Source: Hylemonella sp. | Lineage (GTDB): Bacteria > Pseudomonadota > Gammaproteobacteria > Burkholderiales > Burkholderiaceae_C | Length of the DNA stretch: 64,000 nucleotides | Reading direction: 5' to 3' | NCBI GenBank assembly: GCA_030680575.1 | Contig: JAUXVI010000047.1 | Location: 1 to 64,000 of the forward strand | Part shown: positions 24,460 through 34,235 of the stretch, piece by piece | Position numbering within the stretch: the first letter of the stretch is position 1 | How the letters are laid out: each line of letters begins with the position of its first letter | Made by a program: the position numbers and the translations under genes | The notes under the pieces: model-generated | Seen by the model: the letters and a program-made list of their open reading frames with translations, nothing else | What the model was told of the DNA's origin: nothing | Databases searched by the model: none

Positions 24460-26538
24460 ATGTCACGCAAGCTCTTCGTCACCACCGCCCTGCCCTACGC
24501 CAACGGCAACTTCCATATCGGCCACATCATGGAGTACATCCAGGCCGACATCTGGGTGCGGTTGCAGCGCATGCTGGGCCATGAGGTGAACTTCGTCGGT
24601 GCCGACGACACCCACGGCGCGCCCATCATGATTGCGGCCGAGAAAGCCGGCAAGACGCCACAGCAGTTCGTGGCTGACATCGCCGCCGGCCGCAAGCCCT
24701 ACCTGGACGGCTTCCACATCGCGTTCGACAACTGGAGTTCGACCGACAGCCCGGAAAACCACCAGCTCGCCAAGGCAATCTACCTCGATCTGAAGGCCGC
24801 CGGACTGATCTCCAGCAAGGTGATCGAGCAGTTTTTCGATCCCGAAAAGGCCATGTTCCTGCCGGACCGTTTCATCAAGGGTGAGTGCCCGAAGTGCGGC
24901 ACAAAAGACCAGTACGGCGACAACTGCGAATCGTGCGGCGCCGTCTATGCGCCCACTGACCTGCGCAACCCCTACTCCACCCTGTCGGGTGCCAAGCCGG
25001 TGCTCAAAAGCTCCGAACACTTCTTCTTCAAGCTGTCCGACCCGCGTTGCGTGGCCTTCCTCGAAGAGTGGACACAGGACGGCCGCCTGCAGCCCGAGGT
25101 GGCCAACAAGGTGAAGGAATGGTTCACCGTGCGCACCAACCCGGACGGCAGTACCAGCGAAGGTCTGGGCGACTGGGACATCTCGCGCGATGCCCCCTAT
25201 TTCGGCATCGAAATCCCCGATGCGCCCGGCAAGTACTTCTATGTCTGGCTCGATGCCCCGGTCGGCTACCTGGCCTCGCTCAAGAACCTGCTCGACCAGC
25301 GCGGCCAGAGTTATGAGACCTACATGGCCGACCCGCAGCTGGAGCAGTACCACTTCATCGGCAAGGACATCGTGACCTTCCACACCCTGTTCTGGCCCGC
25401 CATGCTGAAGTTCAGCGGCCGCAAGACGCCGGACAAGGTCTTCGTGCACGGTTTCCTGACCGTGAACAACGGAGAGAAGATGAGCAAGAGCCGTGGCACC
25501 GGCCTGGACCCGCTGAAGTACCTGGGCCTGGGCATGAACCCGGAGTGGCTGCGTTATTACCTGGCAGCCAAGCTGAGTGGCCGCAACGAGGACATTGACT
25601 TCAACGCCGACGATTTCATGGCCCGCGTCAACAGCGATCTGGTCGGCAAATACGTCAACATTGCCTCGCGCGCGGCCGGCTTCCTGGCCAAGCGCTTCGG
25701 CGGCAAGCTGGCCGACGTCTCGGGTGACGGCGATGCGCTGCTGGAACACCTGCGCGATGCCTCCGCCAACCTGGCCGAGCTGCTGGCCGAACGCGAGTAC
25801 GGCAAGGCGCTGCGCGAAATCATGCTGCTGGCCGACCGCGTCAACGAGTACGTGGACCAGAACAAGCCCTGGGAGCTGGCCAAGCAGGAGGGCATGGACA
25901 GCCACCTGCACGATGTCTGCACCGTCTGCATCGAAGCCTTCCGCCTGTTGACCATCTACCTGAAGCCGGTGCTGCCGGCGCTGGCAGCGCAGGTCGAAGC
26001 GTTCCTGCGAGTCGGCCCGCTGCAATGGTCTGACGCGGCCAAGGCACTGGGTGCCGGCCACGTCATCGGCGAGTACAAACACCTGATGCAGCGCGTCGAC
26101 GTCAAGCAGCTTGAGGCATTGTTTGAGCCTCCAGCCCGCGCAGAATCTGCGCCAACCGCTATGGAATCAGTAGCACCCGGCGGCGAGGAACTGGCCCCCA
26201 CCATCAGCATCGATGACTTCGTCAAGATCGATCTGCGCATCGCCCAGATCGTCAACTGCGAAGCGGTCGAAGGCTCGACCAAGCTGCTGCGCCTGACGCT
26301 GGATGTGGGTGAAGGCCGGACACGCAATGTGTTCTCCGGCATTGCCAGCGCCTACCAGCCCGCGGACTTGATCGGCAAGCTCACCGTGATGGTGGCCAAC
26401 CTGGCACCGCGCAAGATGAAGTTCGGCGTGTCGGAAGGTATGGTGCTGGCCGCCAGCCACGGTGACGAAAAGGCACAGCCCGGCATCTACGTGCTCAACC
26501 CCTGGCCGGGTGCCCAACCGGGCATGCGGGTGCGTTAA
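24460..26538 (+). CDS. metG: Methionyl-tRNA synthetase
   Basis: The 692-residue enzyme charges tRNA-Met. It has the class I HIGH motif (FHIGHIMEY), a zinc knuckle ([18 protein letters not shown]), KMSKS ([11 protein letters not shown]), the anticodon-binding helical domain, and a C-terminal tRNA-binding OB fold (from about residue 590, [19 protein letters not shown]). ATG at 24460 gives the standard N terminus [16 protein letters not shown]. The linker before the OB domain (about residues 560-580) contains a 17-nt copy of a dispersed palindromic repeat (26158-26174), read as part of the protein. Confidence 0.97.
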   Translation: MSRKLFVTTALPYANGNFHIGHIMEYIQADIWVRLQRMLGHEVNFVGADDTHGAPIMIAAEKAGKTPQQFVADIAAGRKPYLDGFHIAFDNWSSTDSPENHQLAKAIYLDLKAAGLISSKVIEQFFDPEKAMFLPDRFIKGECPKCGTKDQYGDNCESCGAVYAPTDLRNPYSTLSGAKPVLKSSEHFFFKLSDPRCVAFLEEWTQDGRLQPEVANKVKEWFTVRTNPDGSTSEGLGDWDISRDAPYFGIEIPDAPGKYFYVWLDAPVGYLASLKNLLDQRGQSYETYMADPQLEQYHFIGKDIVTFHTLFWPAMLKFSGRKTPDKVFVHGFLTVNNGEKMSKSRGTGLDPLKYLGLGMNPEWLRYYLAAKLSGRNEDIDFNADDFMARVNSDLVGKYVNIASRAAGFLAKRFGGKLADVSGDGDALLEHLRDASANLAELLAEREYGKALREIMLLADRVNEYVDQNKPWELAKQEGMDSHLHDVCTVCIEAFRLLTIYLKPVLPALAAQVEAFLRVGPLQWSDAAKALGAGHVIGEYKHLMQRVDVKQLEALFEPPARAESAPTAMESVAPGGEELAPTISIDDFVKIDLRIAQIVNCEAVEGSTKLLRLTLDVGEGRTRNVFSGIASAYQPADLIGKLTVMVANLAPRKMKFGVSEGMVLAASHGDEKAQPGIYVLNPWPGAQPGMRVR
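26158..26174. repeat. 17-nt dispersed palindromic repeat inside metG
   Basis: GCTATGGAATCAGTAGC is one of three 17-nt elements in the window that begin GCTAT and end TAGC; the others are at 31231-31247 and 58567-58583. This copy is translated within the MetG linker, which tolerates insertions. Confidence 0.55.
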
Positions 26539-26587
26539 ACCAGCGCCCTCACAGCCGATCCAGGCCGGTGTGCCGGCCTCCTGGACA

Positions 26588-28132
26588 TCAGGTCGAGACC
26601 ACCTCAAAGCGGGCCCGGCCTGAGCCCTTGGTACGGTACAGCGCCGCATCGGCGCACGCCACCAGGCTCTCCGGCAGCAGGTTCTGGTCGGCCACCGCGG
26701 TGGCCACCCCGATGCTGATGGTGAGCCAGGGCGCCACCGGTGAGTTGGCGTGCGGGATCGCGGCCTGGCTCAACTCGTCCATGCAGCGCTGTGCCACCAC
26801 CCTCGCCGCTTCGATGTCGGCCCCGGGCAAGAGCATGGCGAACTCCTCGCCGCCGTAGCGGGCCACCACCTCGCCCGAGCGCTGGGCGCAGTCGAACAGG
26901 ATGCCGGCAATCTGGCGCAGGCAGGCGTCTCCGGTCAGGTGGCCGTAGTGGTCGTTGTAGCGCTTGAAGAAGTCGACGTCGATCATCAGGAGCGAGATCG
27001 GCTGCTGATTGCGCGCGCTGCGCATCCATTCGGTCTGCAGGCTCTGGTCGAACTGGCGCCGGTTAGCCAGTCCGGTCAGGCTGTCGGTGGTGGACAGGCG
27101 CGACAGCAGTTCGTTGGCACGCTCCAGCTCCAGGCTCTTCTCCACCAGGTCCGTCACATCCAGCCGCACCATGATCAGGCTGCCGGACGGCGCACGGGTT
27201 TCGTAGTAATGCATCCAGCGGCCATCCGTGGCGCGGCGCAGCACCGGCACCTTGAGCAGGCCGCGTGCGGCCAGCCGTTGGCGCAGCCACTCTTCCTCGC
27301 GCCCGAGCGCCTCGGCAATTTCGCCTTGGGCCAGACTGCGGCGGACCAAAGCTTCGTAGGTTTGCCCAAGCAACTCCCCGCCCACGCCATAGGGCGGCAT
27401 GTCCACCGCCTCACGGTTGTACATCACCAGCCGGTCGGCTTCGTCATAAATGGCGACGCCGGCCGGCATGGCGTCAATGGCTTCCCGCAAGCGCACATGC
27501 GCCGCATGCGCCTCGGCCCGCGCGGCACTCAGCACATCGCGCTGATGCACCGATTCGGTCACATCCACCCGCACCGCCACAATGCAGCCGGACGTCGTGC
27601 GGGCCTCATAAAGATGGGCCCAGCCGCCGTCGGGCAGGCGGCGCAGCTGCGGCGCGTTGCCGCGGCCCCGCCCCGCCAGTCGCAACGCAATCCATTCTTC
27701 TTCCTGGCCCACCGGCGCATCGATCAGCATGCCTTGCTGCTGGGCACGGCGCAGCAACTCTTCATAACGCAGACCAACCCCTTGCGTGCGTGCGCTGTCC
27801 GGATACAACTGCTCCATGCGCCGGTTGCAGATGACCAGCCGGTCCTGCGTGTCATACAGTTCGATGGCGGCGGGCATTTCGTCAATGGCCTCGCGCAGGC
27901 AGGCATAGGCGGCTTGCGCTTGCTGCTGTTCAGCTTGCTGCAGCGACGTCCGGCGCCAGAGGACAAAACCCAGCGCCAACACCAGAAGGAGTCCGACCAG
28001 CGCCAGCCCGAGAGCGACCGGCGCCATGGCGTTCAGATCGGCTTGCAGCGCGACGACGAACTGGGCCAGCTGGATCAGCAGCACCAGCCCAAAAACAAGA
28101 AGCCACCCAGAGGCAGCGCGGAGGTATTTCAC
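26588..28132 (-). CDS. Membrane diguanylate cyclase with two PAS-like domains
   Basis: The protein of about 514 residues has two hydrophobic helices near its N terminus, two PAS-like sensory domains in tandem, and a C-terminal GGDEF domain with the intact motif RYGGEEFAMLLPG and substrate-binding residues DVDFFKRYNDHYGHLTGD. It should make cyclic di-GMP. The PAS-like domains are related to each other: both start LREAID-MPA, have DRLV-YNR/CNR, then EEEW-LRLA, then end VRVDVT/VRLDVT. This indicates an internal duplication. The GTG at 28132 places the first helix near the N terminus; upstream in-frame ATGs at 28231 and 28249 would add 33-39 residues. It is divergent from the DUF1275 gene. The signal sensed is unknown. 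Confidence 0.85.
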   Translation of the reverse strand: MKYLRAASGWLLVFGLVLLIQLAQFVVALQADLNAMAPVALGLALVGLLLVLALGFVLWRRTSLQQAEQQQAQAAYACLREAIDEMPAAIELYDTQDRLVICNRRMEQLYPDSARTQGVGLRYEELLRRAQQQGMLIDAPVGQEEEWIALRLAGRGRGNAPQLRRLPDGGWAHLYEARTTSGCIVAVRVDVTESVHQRDVLSAARAEAHAAHVRLREAIDAMPAGVAIYDEADRLVMYNREAVDMPPYGVGGELLGQTYEALVRRSLAQGEIAEALGREEEWLRQRLAARGLLKVPVLRRATDGRWMHYYETRAPSGSLIMVRLDVTDLVEKSLELERANELLSRLSTTDSLTGLANRRQFDQSLQTEWMRSARNQQPISLLMIDVDFFKRYNDHYGHLTGDACLRQIAGILFDCAQRSGEVVARYGGEEFAMLLPGADIEAARVVAQRCMDELSQAAIPHANSPVAPWLTISIGVATAVADQNLLPESLVACADAALYRTKGSGRARFEVVST

Positions 28133-28275
28133 GGACGATTTCCCGATGGCGGCGACATTCGCGGAATCCCAACACCCTGCAAGACGCCTCAGCCTGTGGC
28201 CGGCTGATGGCGCCTGTGTCTCCGATGGCATGTGACAGCATGTGAACATGCTAATGTAAGCTTGGCGTCCGTTTT

Positions 28276-28301
28276 GGGGATATCCCCCATTTGGGGGATA
28301 T
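28276..28301. promoter_or_regulatory. Nested perfect dyads in a divergent promoter region, candidate operator
   Basis: ATATCCCCC (28280-28288) and GGGGGATAT (28293-28301) form perfect 9-bp arms around ATTT. The left arm also belongs to a second perfect palindrome, GGGGATATCCCC (28276-28287). There are thus three half-sites of the type GGGGATAT in 26 bp, between the GGDEF gene and the DUF1275 gene. This looks like a repressor or activator binding site; the protein is unknown. Confidence 0.5.
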
Positions 28302-28374
28302 GACCCTGCGGAGTAAACTTTCTGCTTTTCGCCCTCACCGGCTGCATCTGCACCGCAGGCTCACGCCACACCCC

Positions 28375-29166
28375 ATGTCCGGATCCAAACCGCCGACGCA
28401 TCCGCCCCATCACCCGCAATGGTGGACCGACATCCACCGCTCGTCGGCGGTCAACCTCCGGCTGGGTATTTCCCTGTGTTTCATCGCCGGAGCCACCAAT
28501 GCCGGCGGCTTTCTTGCCGTGGGCCAATACACCTCCCACATGACGGGGCTGCTGTCCTCGATTGCCGACAACCTGGTGCTGGGCCAATTCGGCCTGATCA
28601 TGGCCAGTCTGGCCGCCATTGCCGCATTTCTGGGCGGCGCCATGACAACGGCCTGGATGGTGAACTGGAGCCTGCGCCGGCATTTGCGCAGCGCCTTTGC
28701 CCGCCCGCTCGTGGTCGAGGCCGGGCTGCTGCTGGTGTTCGGCATGTTCGGCGCGGCCATCAATCTGTTCGCCGATTTTTTTGCGCCGCTGACCGTGCTG
28801 ATCCTGTGCTTCATCATGGGCCTGCAAAACGCCGTCATCACCAAGATCTCCAACGCCGAGATCCGCACCACCCACGTCACCGGCCTGATCACCGACATCG
28901 GCATCGAGCTTGGCAAGCTGCTGTATTTCCACCGCTCCGAGTCACCGATCAAGGTCGTCGCCAACCGTCGCAAGCTGAGAATCCACCTGTCGCTGACAGC
29001 GGCTTTTCTGCTGGGCGGTCTGGCAGGCGCTTTCGGCTTCAAGTTCTGGGGCTACATCACCAGTGTGCCGCTGGCCCTGTTGCTGGTCCTGCTGGTCTGG
29101 GGCCCGATCTCGCACGACCTGCGCCGCGGCATGATCGCGCCCGAGCCGCCCAAACATCAGGGCTGA
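28375..29166 (+). CDS. DUF1275 (YoaK-like) integral membrane protein
   Basis: The 263-residue protein has six or so membrane helices and matches the DUF1275/YoaK family: GATNAGGFLAVGQYTSHMTG near the N terminus, FIMGLQNAVITKISNAEIRTTHVTGLITDIG in pieces, and a C-terminal pair of helices. The family is of unknown function, possibly transport. ATG at 28375 is chosen because an earlier ATG (28300) lies inside the palindromic element. Its last 10 bp overlap the end of the SulP gene on the other strand. Confidence 0.85.
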   Translation: MSGSKPPTHPPHHPQWWTDIHRSSAVNLRLGISLCFIAGATNAGGFLAVGQYTSHMTGLLSSIADNLVLGQFGLIMASLAAIAAFLGGAMTTAWMVNWSLRRHLRSAFARPLVVEAGLLLVFGMFGAAINLFADFFAPLTVLILCFIMGLQNAVITKISNAEIRTTHVTGLITDIGIELGKLLYFHRSESPIKVVANRRKLRIHLSLTAAFLLGGLAGAFGFKFWGYITSVPLALLLVLLVWGPISHDLRRGMIAPEPPKHQG

Positions 29167-30845
29167 GCGGGTTGCTCTGCACCGCCGGCCATGGCTTGCG
29201 TGGCCGCCGGTTTGACGGCCTTGGCCAGTTGCTCTGACAGTCGCTCGGCGTAATCTCCTGCCAACAGCCGGTCCAGCACACCATATTTCCAGAGTTTGGC
29301 CCGCACCCGCTCGTTGGCCTCGCACAGCATGACGCGAACACCGCGCTTTTGCAGCGTCTGGACCACGACATCCATCGCCTGCAGGCCGCTCGAATCGATG
29401 AAGGGCACGCGGTGCAAACGCACGATCAGAACCCGCGGGTCTGAATGCGTCTGCTTGAGCGCGCTCTCGAAATTTTCGACGGCACCAAAAAAGAAGGGGC
29501 CGTCGATTTCGTAGACCAGCACATCGCGCGGCAAGCGGGTCAGTCCCAGATCCTTCAGCTCATGCTTCAGCTCCTCGGCATCCAGGGATTGCACGTCCAC
29601 CGTATCGGCCATGCGGCGCAAGAACTGCATGAAAGCCAGGATCACGCCAATGCTCACTGCCGCCACCAGGTCCACCAGCACCGTGAGAGCAAACGTCACC
29701 AGCAGAATGGCCACATCCGCCCGCGGCGCACGCGCCACGATGTGGAAGAAATGCTTGAGTTCGCTCATGTTGTAGGCCACCACAAACAGGATGGCCGCCA
29801 GGCTGGCCAGTGGAATGTTGGAGGCCAATGGCGCGAGAAACAGCAGCACCGCCACCAGGGTCAGCGTGTGCGTCACGCCCGCCAGCGGACTGGTGCCGCC
29901 ATTGCGGATATTGGTGGCGGTGCGCGCAATGGCGCCGGTGGCCGCAAACCCGCCAAACAAGGGCGTGGCGATATTGGCCAAGCCCTGGCCCACCAGTTCC
30001 TGGTTGGGGTCGTGTTTGGTACCGGCCATGCCATCGGCCACCGTCGCCGACAGCAGGGACTCGATCGCGCCCAGCATGGCAATCGTGAACGCCGGCCCCA
30101 TGAGCTGCACGATCTGCGTCAGGGTGAAGGTCGGCATGGTGAACGCCGGCAAGCCCTGCGGTATGCCGCCAAAGGCGCTGCCAATGGTCGCCACGCCCTC
30201 GAACTGGAAGCTGGCCTGCAGAACGGTCACGGCCACCATCGCCGTCAGCGGCCCCGGCACACGACTCAAACCCCGGATCCGGGATGAGAAGAGCACCAGC
30301 AGCAGGCTCAGCACCGCCAGCGCCGTGGTGGTCGGATGGAGTTGCGGCAAGGCCTCGATCAGCTGCAGCAGCTTCTCGTGGAAATGGTCACCACCGATGG
30401 CCGGCAGCCCGAGAAAGTCCTTCCATTGGCCGACAAAGATGATGACGGCAATGCCGGTCGTGAACCCCACCACCACGGGAGCGGGAATGAACTTGATCAC
30501 CGCCCCCATCTTGGCCAGCCCCATGGCGGCCAGCATCAGGCCAGCCATCAAGGTGGCCAGTTGCAGGCCGGCAATGCCGTACTTGGCCGTCACCCCGGAC
30601 AGGATGGCGATGAAAGCGCCCGTCGGCCCGGCGATCTGCACCCGGCTGCCGCCCAGCACCGACACCATGAAGCCACCGATGATGGCCGTGTAGATCCCCT
30701 GCTCCGGCTTGGCCCCAGAAGCAATGGCAAAGGCCATCGCCAGCGGCAGGGCGACAACGCCGACGATGACACCGGCGACGATGTTGGGGATCAGCCGGCC
30801 TTTGCCGAACAGGCCGGCCCGCTTGGCTTCCAGAATCGTGATCAT
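29157..30845 (-). CDS. SulP-family anion transporter with STAS domain
   Basis: The 562-residue protein is a SulP (SLC26-type) transporter with 10-14 membrane helices (residues about 15-420) and a C-terminal STAS domain (about 440-545, with FIDSSGLQAMD). Conserved pieces include PNIVAGVIVGVVALPLAMAF, GPTGAFIAI, and GAIESLLSATVADGM. Members carry sulfate, bicarbonate, C4-dicarboxylates or other anions; sequence alone does not choose between them. ATG at 30845 has GGAGG upstream. Its divergent neighbour is the DUF3460 gene. Confidence 0.9.
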   Translation of the reverse strand: MITILEAKRAGLFGKGRLIPNIVAGVIVGVVALPLAMAFAIASGAKPEQGIYTAIIGGFMVSVLGGSRVQIAGPTGAFIAILSGVTAKYGIAGLQLATLMAGLMLAAMGLAKMGAVIKFIPAPVVVGFTTGIAVIIFVGQWKDFLGLPAIGGDHFHEKLLQLIEALPQLHPTTTALAVLSLLLVLFSSRIRGLSRVPGPLTAMVAVTVLQASFQFEGVATIGSAFGGIPQGLPAFTMPTFTLTQIVQLMGPAFTIAMLGAIESLLSATVADGMAGTKHDPNQELVGQGLANIATPLFGGFAATGAIARTATNIRNGGTSPLAGVTHTLTLVAVLLFLAPLASNIPLASLAAILFVVAYNMSELKHFFHIVARAPRADVAILLVTFALTVLVDLVAAVSIGVILAFMQFLRRMADTVDVQSLDAEELKHELKDLGLTRLPRDVLVYEIDGPFFFGAVENFESALKQTHSDPRVLIVRLHRVPFIDSSGLQAMDVVVQTLQKRGVRVMLCEANERVRAKLWKYGVLDRLLAGDYAERLSEQLAKAVKPAATQAMAGGAEQPAQP

Positions 30846-30905
30846 CGAAACGCCCCTCCAGTCCTGCGCACACGCCAAGCATCCAGTATCCACCCATTCC
30901 GCCGG

Positions 30906-30919
30906 CCCCGGGCCCGGGG
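30906..30919. repeat. 14-bp perfect GC palindrome in the SulP/DUF3460 divergent gap
   Basis: CCCCGGGCCCGGGG is its own reverse complement. It lies 61 bp upstream of the SulP ATG and 62 bp upstream of the DUF3460 ATG, almost exactly midway, so it could serve both promoters. In such GC-rich DNA chance cannot be excluded. Confidence 0.35.
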
Positions 30920-30932
30920 TGGCTGGCACCGC

Positions 30933-30938
30933 TAAAAT
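30933..30938 (+). promoter_or_regulatory. Possible -10 element for the DUF3460-scpA run
   Basis: TAAAAT occurs 42 bp upstream of the DUF3460 ATG. No convincing -35 box precedes it; the call rests on the hexamer and its position. Confidence 0.3.
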
Positions 30939-30980
30939 GGCTGATGCCTGTCCCGTACAGGCCCCTCAAGAGGTCTGCCC

Positions 30981-31187
30981 ATGCATATTTTCCGTCGCCC
31001 CGATTACCAATCCGACGCCACCCAGTTCATTGAGCAACTCAAGGCCCGTCAGCCGCAACTCGAAGCCCAGCAACGCCAGGGGCGTGATCTGCTGTGGGAC
31101 AAGTCGGTCGACCGCGATGCCTGGTCCGGTTATGTACAAGCCCGCGTGGCGCAAAAGCCCTACGTTTACCAGACCGAAGGCAAATAA
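30981..31187 (+). CDS. DUF3460 family small protein
   Basis: The 68-residue product (MHIFRRPDYQSDATQFIEQL then KSVDRDAWSGYVQARVAQKPYVYQ) matches DUF3460, a short family found in Burkholderiales, commonly just upstream of scpA. It is hydrophilic, with no signal or membrane segment. Function is unknown. It begins the plus-strand cofactor block. Confidence 0.85.
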   Translation: MHIFRRPDYQSDATQFIEQLKARQPQLEAQQRQGRDLLWDKSVDRDAWSGYVQARVAQKPYVYQTEGK

Positions 31188-31230
31188 CCCATCAAATCAT
31201 GCCTTAGCCCTTGATAAAAGGGCGCCAAAA

Positions 31231-31247
31231 GCTATAGATTTGATAGC
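31231..31247. repeat. 17-nt dispersed palindromic repeat upstream of scpA
   Basis: GCTATAGATTTGATAGC has arms GCTAT (31231-31235) and ATAGC (31243-31247) and ends 6 bp before the scpA ATG, so it would lie at the ribosome-binding region. It is related to copies at 26158-26174 and 58567-58583. Confidence 0.6.
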
Positions 31248-31253
31248 AAATTC

Positions 31254-32111
31254 ATGAAGACCCCGCACGACACCACCGGCCTGGAAACTGCCGAGGTAAC
31301 GCTCACCCCGGACATGCCGGAGGTCGTCGACCACGTAGCCGTGGCGCGGCTCTATGGCGAGCCGCTGTTTGCGATGCCGCAGGATCTGTACATTCCGCCG
31401 GAAGCGCTGGAGGTGTTCCTGGAGGCGTTCGAAGGCCCCCTCGACCTGCTGCTGTACCTGATCCGCAAGCAGAACTTCAACATCCTCGACATCCCGATGG
31501 CGGCCGTCACGCGCCAGTACCTGGTTTATGTCGACGACATCCGCAACCGCAATCTGGAGCTGGCCGCCGAGTACCTGCTGATGGCGGCCATGCTGATCGA
31601 GATCAAGTCGCGCATGCTGCTGCCGCCCAAGAAGACGGCAGAGGGCGAAGAGGCAGAGGACCCGCGCGCCGAGCTGGTACGCCGCCTGCTGGAGTACGAG
31701 CAGATCAAGCTGGCCGCCGCGCAACTGGGCAACCTGCCGCAATATGGGCGCGACTTCCTCAAGGCGCAGGTCTACATCGAACAGGCCCTGCAGCCGCGCT
31801 TTCCTGACGTGCATGTGGTCGAACTGCAGGAGGCCTGGGCCGACATCCTCAAGCGTGCCAAGCTGGTGCAGCACCACAAGATCACGCGCGAGGAACTCTC
31901 GGTGCGCGAGCACATGAGCATCGTGCTGCGTCAGCTGCAAGGCCAGAAATTCGTCGAGTTCGAGCACCTGTTCGCCCCTGAGCAGGGCACGCCGGTGCTG
32001 GTGGTGACCTTCATCGCCCTGCTGGAGCTGGCCAAGGAATGCCTGATTGAAATCACCCAGGCCGAGGCTTTTGCCCCGATCTATGTCCGGCTGGCGTACT
32101 CCCCCGTCTGA
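31254..32111 (+). CDS. scpA: Segregation and condensation protein A
   Basis: The 285-residue kleisin subunit of the SMC-ScpAB condensin complex. The N-terminal SMC-binding region is clear (FEGPLDLLLYLIRKQNFNI, LDIPMAAVTRQYL, AAEYLLMAAMLIEIKSRMLLP) and the C-terminal winged helix ends FAPIYVRL. It bridges SMC heads in chromosome organisation. ScpB is not in the window. ATG at 31254 follows a dispersed repeat and no strong ribosome site is visible. Confidence 0.93.
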   Translation: MKTPHDTTGLETAEVTLTPDMPEVVDHVAVARLYGEPLFAMPQDLYIPPEALEVFLEAFEGPLDLLLYLIRKQNFNILDIPMAAVTRQYLVYVDDIRNRNLELAAEYLLMAAMLIEIKSRMLLPPKKTAEGEEAEDPRAELVRRLLEYEQIKLAAAQLGNLPQYGRDFLKAQVYIEQALQPRFPDVHVVELQEAWADILKRAKLVQHHKITREELSVREHMSIVLRQLQGQKFVEFEHLFAPEQGTPVLVVTFIALLELAKECLIEITQAEAFAPIYVRLAYSPV

Positions 32112-32147
32112 GCCGGCCTGCCTGATCCCTGTTCTGAGACTCTGTCC

Positions 32148-33737
32148 GTGACCACTTCCCATCATTTCGACGTCCTCATCGTCGGCAGCGGCCTGGCAGG
32201 CCTGAGTGCAGCGCTGCATCTGGCCCCCACCCATCGCGTGGCGATCCTGACCAAGCGCGAGCTCAACGACGGCTCCAGCCGCTGGGCCCAGGGCGGCATT
32301 GCCGCCGTCATGGGCGAGGGCGACACGCTCGAAGCCCACGTGCAGGACACGTTGGTGGCCGGCGCCGGCCTGTGCGACCTGGACGCGACGCGCTTCGTGG
32401 TCGAGCACGCACCTGAAAACATCCGCTGGCTGCAGCAGCTCGGCGTGCCGTTCTCGCAGGAAGAGGGGCATCTGCACCTGACACGCGAAGGCGGCCACAG
32501 CGAACGGCGCGTGGTGCACGTGACCGATGCCACCGGCGCGGCAGTGCAGGACACGCTGATGGCGCGCGTGCGCGCCACGCCCAACATCACGCTGTTCGAA
32601 CACCATATGCTGGTGGACCTGATCACCGGCCACAAGCTTGGCCTGCCCGACCAGCGGTGCTACGGCCTGTATGCGCTGGACGAGATCTCCGACCAGGTGC
32701 TCACCTTCCACGCTCCGCACACCATCCTGGCCACCGGTGGCGCCGGCAAGGTCTACCTCTACACCACCAACCCCGACACCGCCACCGGCGACGGCATTGC
32801 CGCGGCCTGGCGCGCCGGCTGCCGGGTCGGCAACATGGAGTTCATCCAGTTCCACCCGACCTGCCTGTACCACCCGCACGCCAAGTCCTTCCTCATCAGC
32901 GAAGCGGTGCGCGGCGAAGGTGGCAAACTGATCCTGCCTGAATCGGCTGGGGGCACGCGCTTCATGCCGCAGCACGACCCGCGTGCCGAACTGGCGCCGC
33001 GAGACGTGGTGGCGCGCGCCATCGACTTCGAGATGAAGAAGCACGGACTGGACTGCGTGTACCTGGACATCTCGCACCAGCCGCTGAGCTTCCTCCAGGA
33101 ACACTTCCCCAACATCTATGCGCGGTGCCTGGAGCTCGGCATCGACATCGCGAAGCAACCCATTCCCGTGGTGCCGGCTGCGCACTACACCTGTGGCGGC
33201 GTCGTCACCGACCTGACCGGCCGCAGCGACCTGCCCGGTCTCTATGCGATTGGCGAAACCTCCTGCACCGGCCTGCACGGTGCCAATCGGCTGGCCAGCA
33301 ACTCGCTGGTGGAATGCATGGTGTTTGCCCGCGCGGCGGCCCAGGCCATCACACAGGAAAGCGCACCGCCCTGCCCGCCGCTGCCGGCTTGGGACGACAG
33401 CCGCGTGACCGACGCCGACGAGGAAGTCGTCATTTCGCACAACTGGGACGAACTGCGTCGTTTCATGTGGGACTACGTTGGCATCGTGCGCACCAACAAG
33501 CGTCTGGAGCGCGCGGCCCACCGCATTGCACTGCTGCAAGGTGAAATCCAGGAGTTCTACGCCCAGTTCCACGTGACGCGCGACCTGCTGGAGCTGCGCA
33601 ATCTGGTGCAGGTGGCAGACCTCATCGTGCGCAGCGCGCAAGGCCGGCATGAAAGCCGTGGCCTGCATTTCAGCCGCGATTACCCTCAAACCGATGCGGT
33701 GGCCAAACCCACCCTGCTGACCCCCACAACCCACTGA
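32148..33737 (+). CDS. nadB: L-aspartate oxidase
   Basis: The 529-residue flavoenzyme oxidises L-aspartate to iminoaspartate, the first step of de novo NAD synthesis. It has the FAD-binding fold ([19 protein letters not shown]), the substrate loop [31 protein letters not shown], and the C-terminal cap with [13 protein letters not shown] and [19 protein letters not shown]. The start is GTG at 32148. The partner genes nadA and nadC are about 5 kb downstream on the other strand. Confidence 0.96.
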   Translation: MTTSHHFDVLIVGSGLAGLSAALHLAPTHRVAILTKRELNDGSSRWAQGGIAAVMGEGDTLEAHVQDTLVAGAGLCDLDATRFVVEHAPENIRWLQQLGVPFSQEEGHLHLTREGGHSERRVVHVTDATGAAVQDTLMARVRATPNITLFEHHMLVDLITGHKLGLPDQRCYGLYALDEISDQVLTFHAPHTILATGGAGKVYLYTTNPDTATGDGIAAAWRAGCRVGNMEFIQFHPTCLYHPHAKSFLISEAVRGEGGKLILPESAGGTRFMPQHDPRAELAPRDVVARAIDFEMKKHGLDCVYLDISHQPLSFLQEHFPNIYARCLELGIDIAKQPIPVVPAAHYTCGGVVTDLTGRSDLPGLYAIGETSCTGLHGANRLASNSLVECMVFARAAAQAITQESAPPCPPLPAWDDSRVTDADEEVVISHNWDELRRFMWDYVGIVRTNKRLERAAHRIALLQGEIQEFYAQFHVTRDLLELRNLVQVADLIVRSAQGRHESRGLHFSRDYPQTDAVAKPTLLTPTTH

Positions 33738-33758
33738 ACCTCCCACAAGGAGCCGACC

Positions 33759-34184
33759 ATGCACCGTACCCTGCTCAAGTCCAAGATTCACCGCGCCACC
33801 GTCACCGATTGCGAACTGCACTACGAAGGCTCGTGCGCCATCGACGAAGATCTGCTCGATGCTGCCAACATGATGGAGAACGAACAGGTTCACATCTGGA
33901 ACATCAACAACGGCGAGCGCTTCGTCACCTACGCCATCCGCGGCGAACGCGGCACTGGCATCATCTCGGTCAACGGCTCGGCCGCGCGCCGCGCCGCCGT
34001 GGGCGACCTGATCATCATTGCCGCCTTCGCCCAGGTGCCAGAAGCACAATGCAAGGGTTTCGAACCCAAGCTGGTCTTTGTCGATGACAACAACCGCATC
34101 AAGGAACAGCGCAGCCACATTCCGGTGCAGGAAGCCTCCCATGTGCCGGCGCACGCCGATCACCACGGCGGCGACAGCGCCTGA
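33759..34184 (+). CDS. panD: Aspartate 1-decarboxylase
   Basis: This 141-residue proenzyme makes beta-alanine from aspartate for pantothenate. Self-cleavage at Gly24-Ser25 (YEGSCAID) creates the pyruvoyl group. Catalytic Lys9 ([11 protein letters not shown]) and Tyr58 ([13 protein letters not shown]) are present. A good AAGGAG lies upstream of ATG 33759, 21 bp after nadB. With panB and panC nearby, all three dedicated steps to pantothenate except ketopantoate reduction are in the window. Confidence 0.96.
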   Translation: MHRTLLKSKIHRATVTDCELHYEGSCAIDEDLLDAANMMENEQVHIWNINNGERFVTYAIRGERGTGIISVNGSAARRAAVGDLIIIAAFAQVPEAQCKGFEPKLVFVDDNNRIKEQRSHIPVQEASHVPAHADHHGGDSA

Positions 34185-34235
34185 ATCACGCCCGAGCCTC
34201 CATCGCCCGACTGAACAGACCGCAAGGAAATTGAC

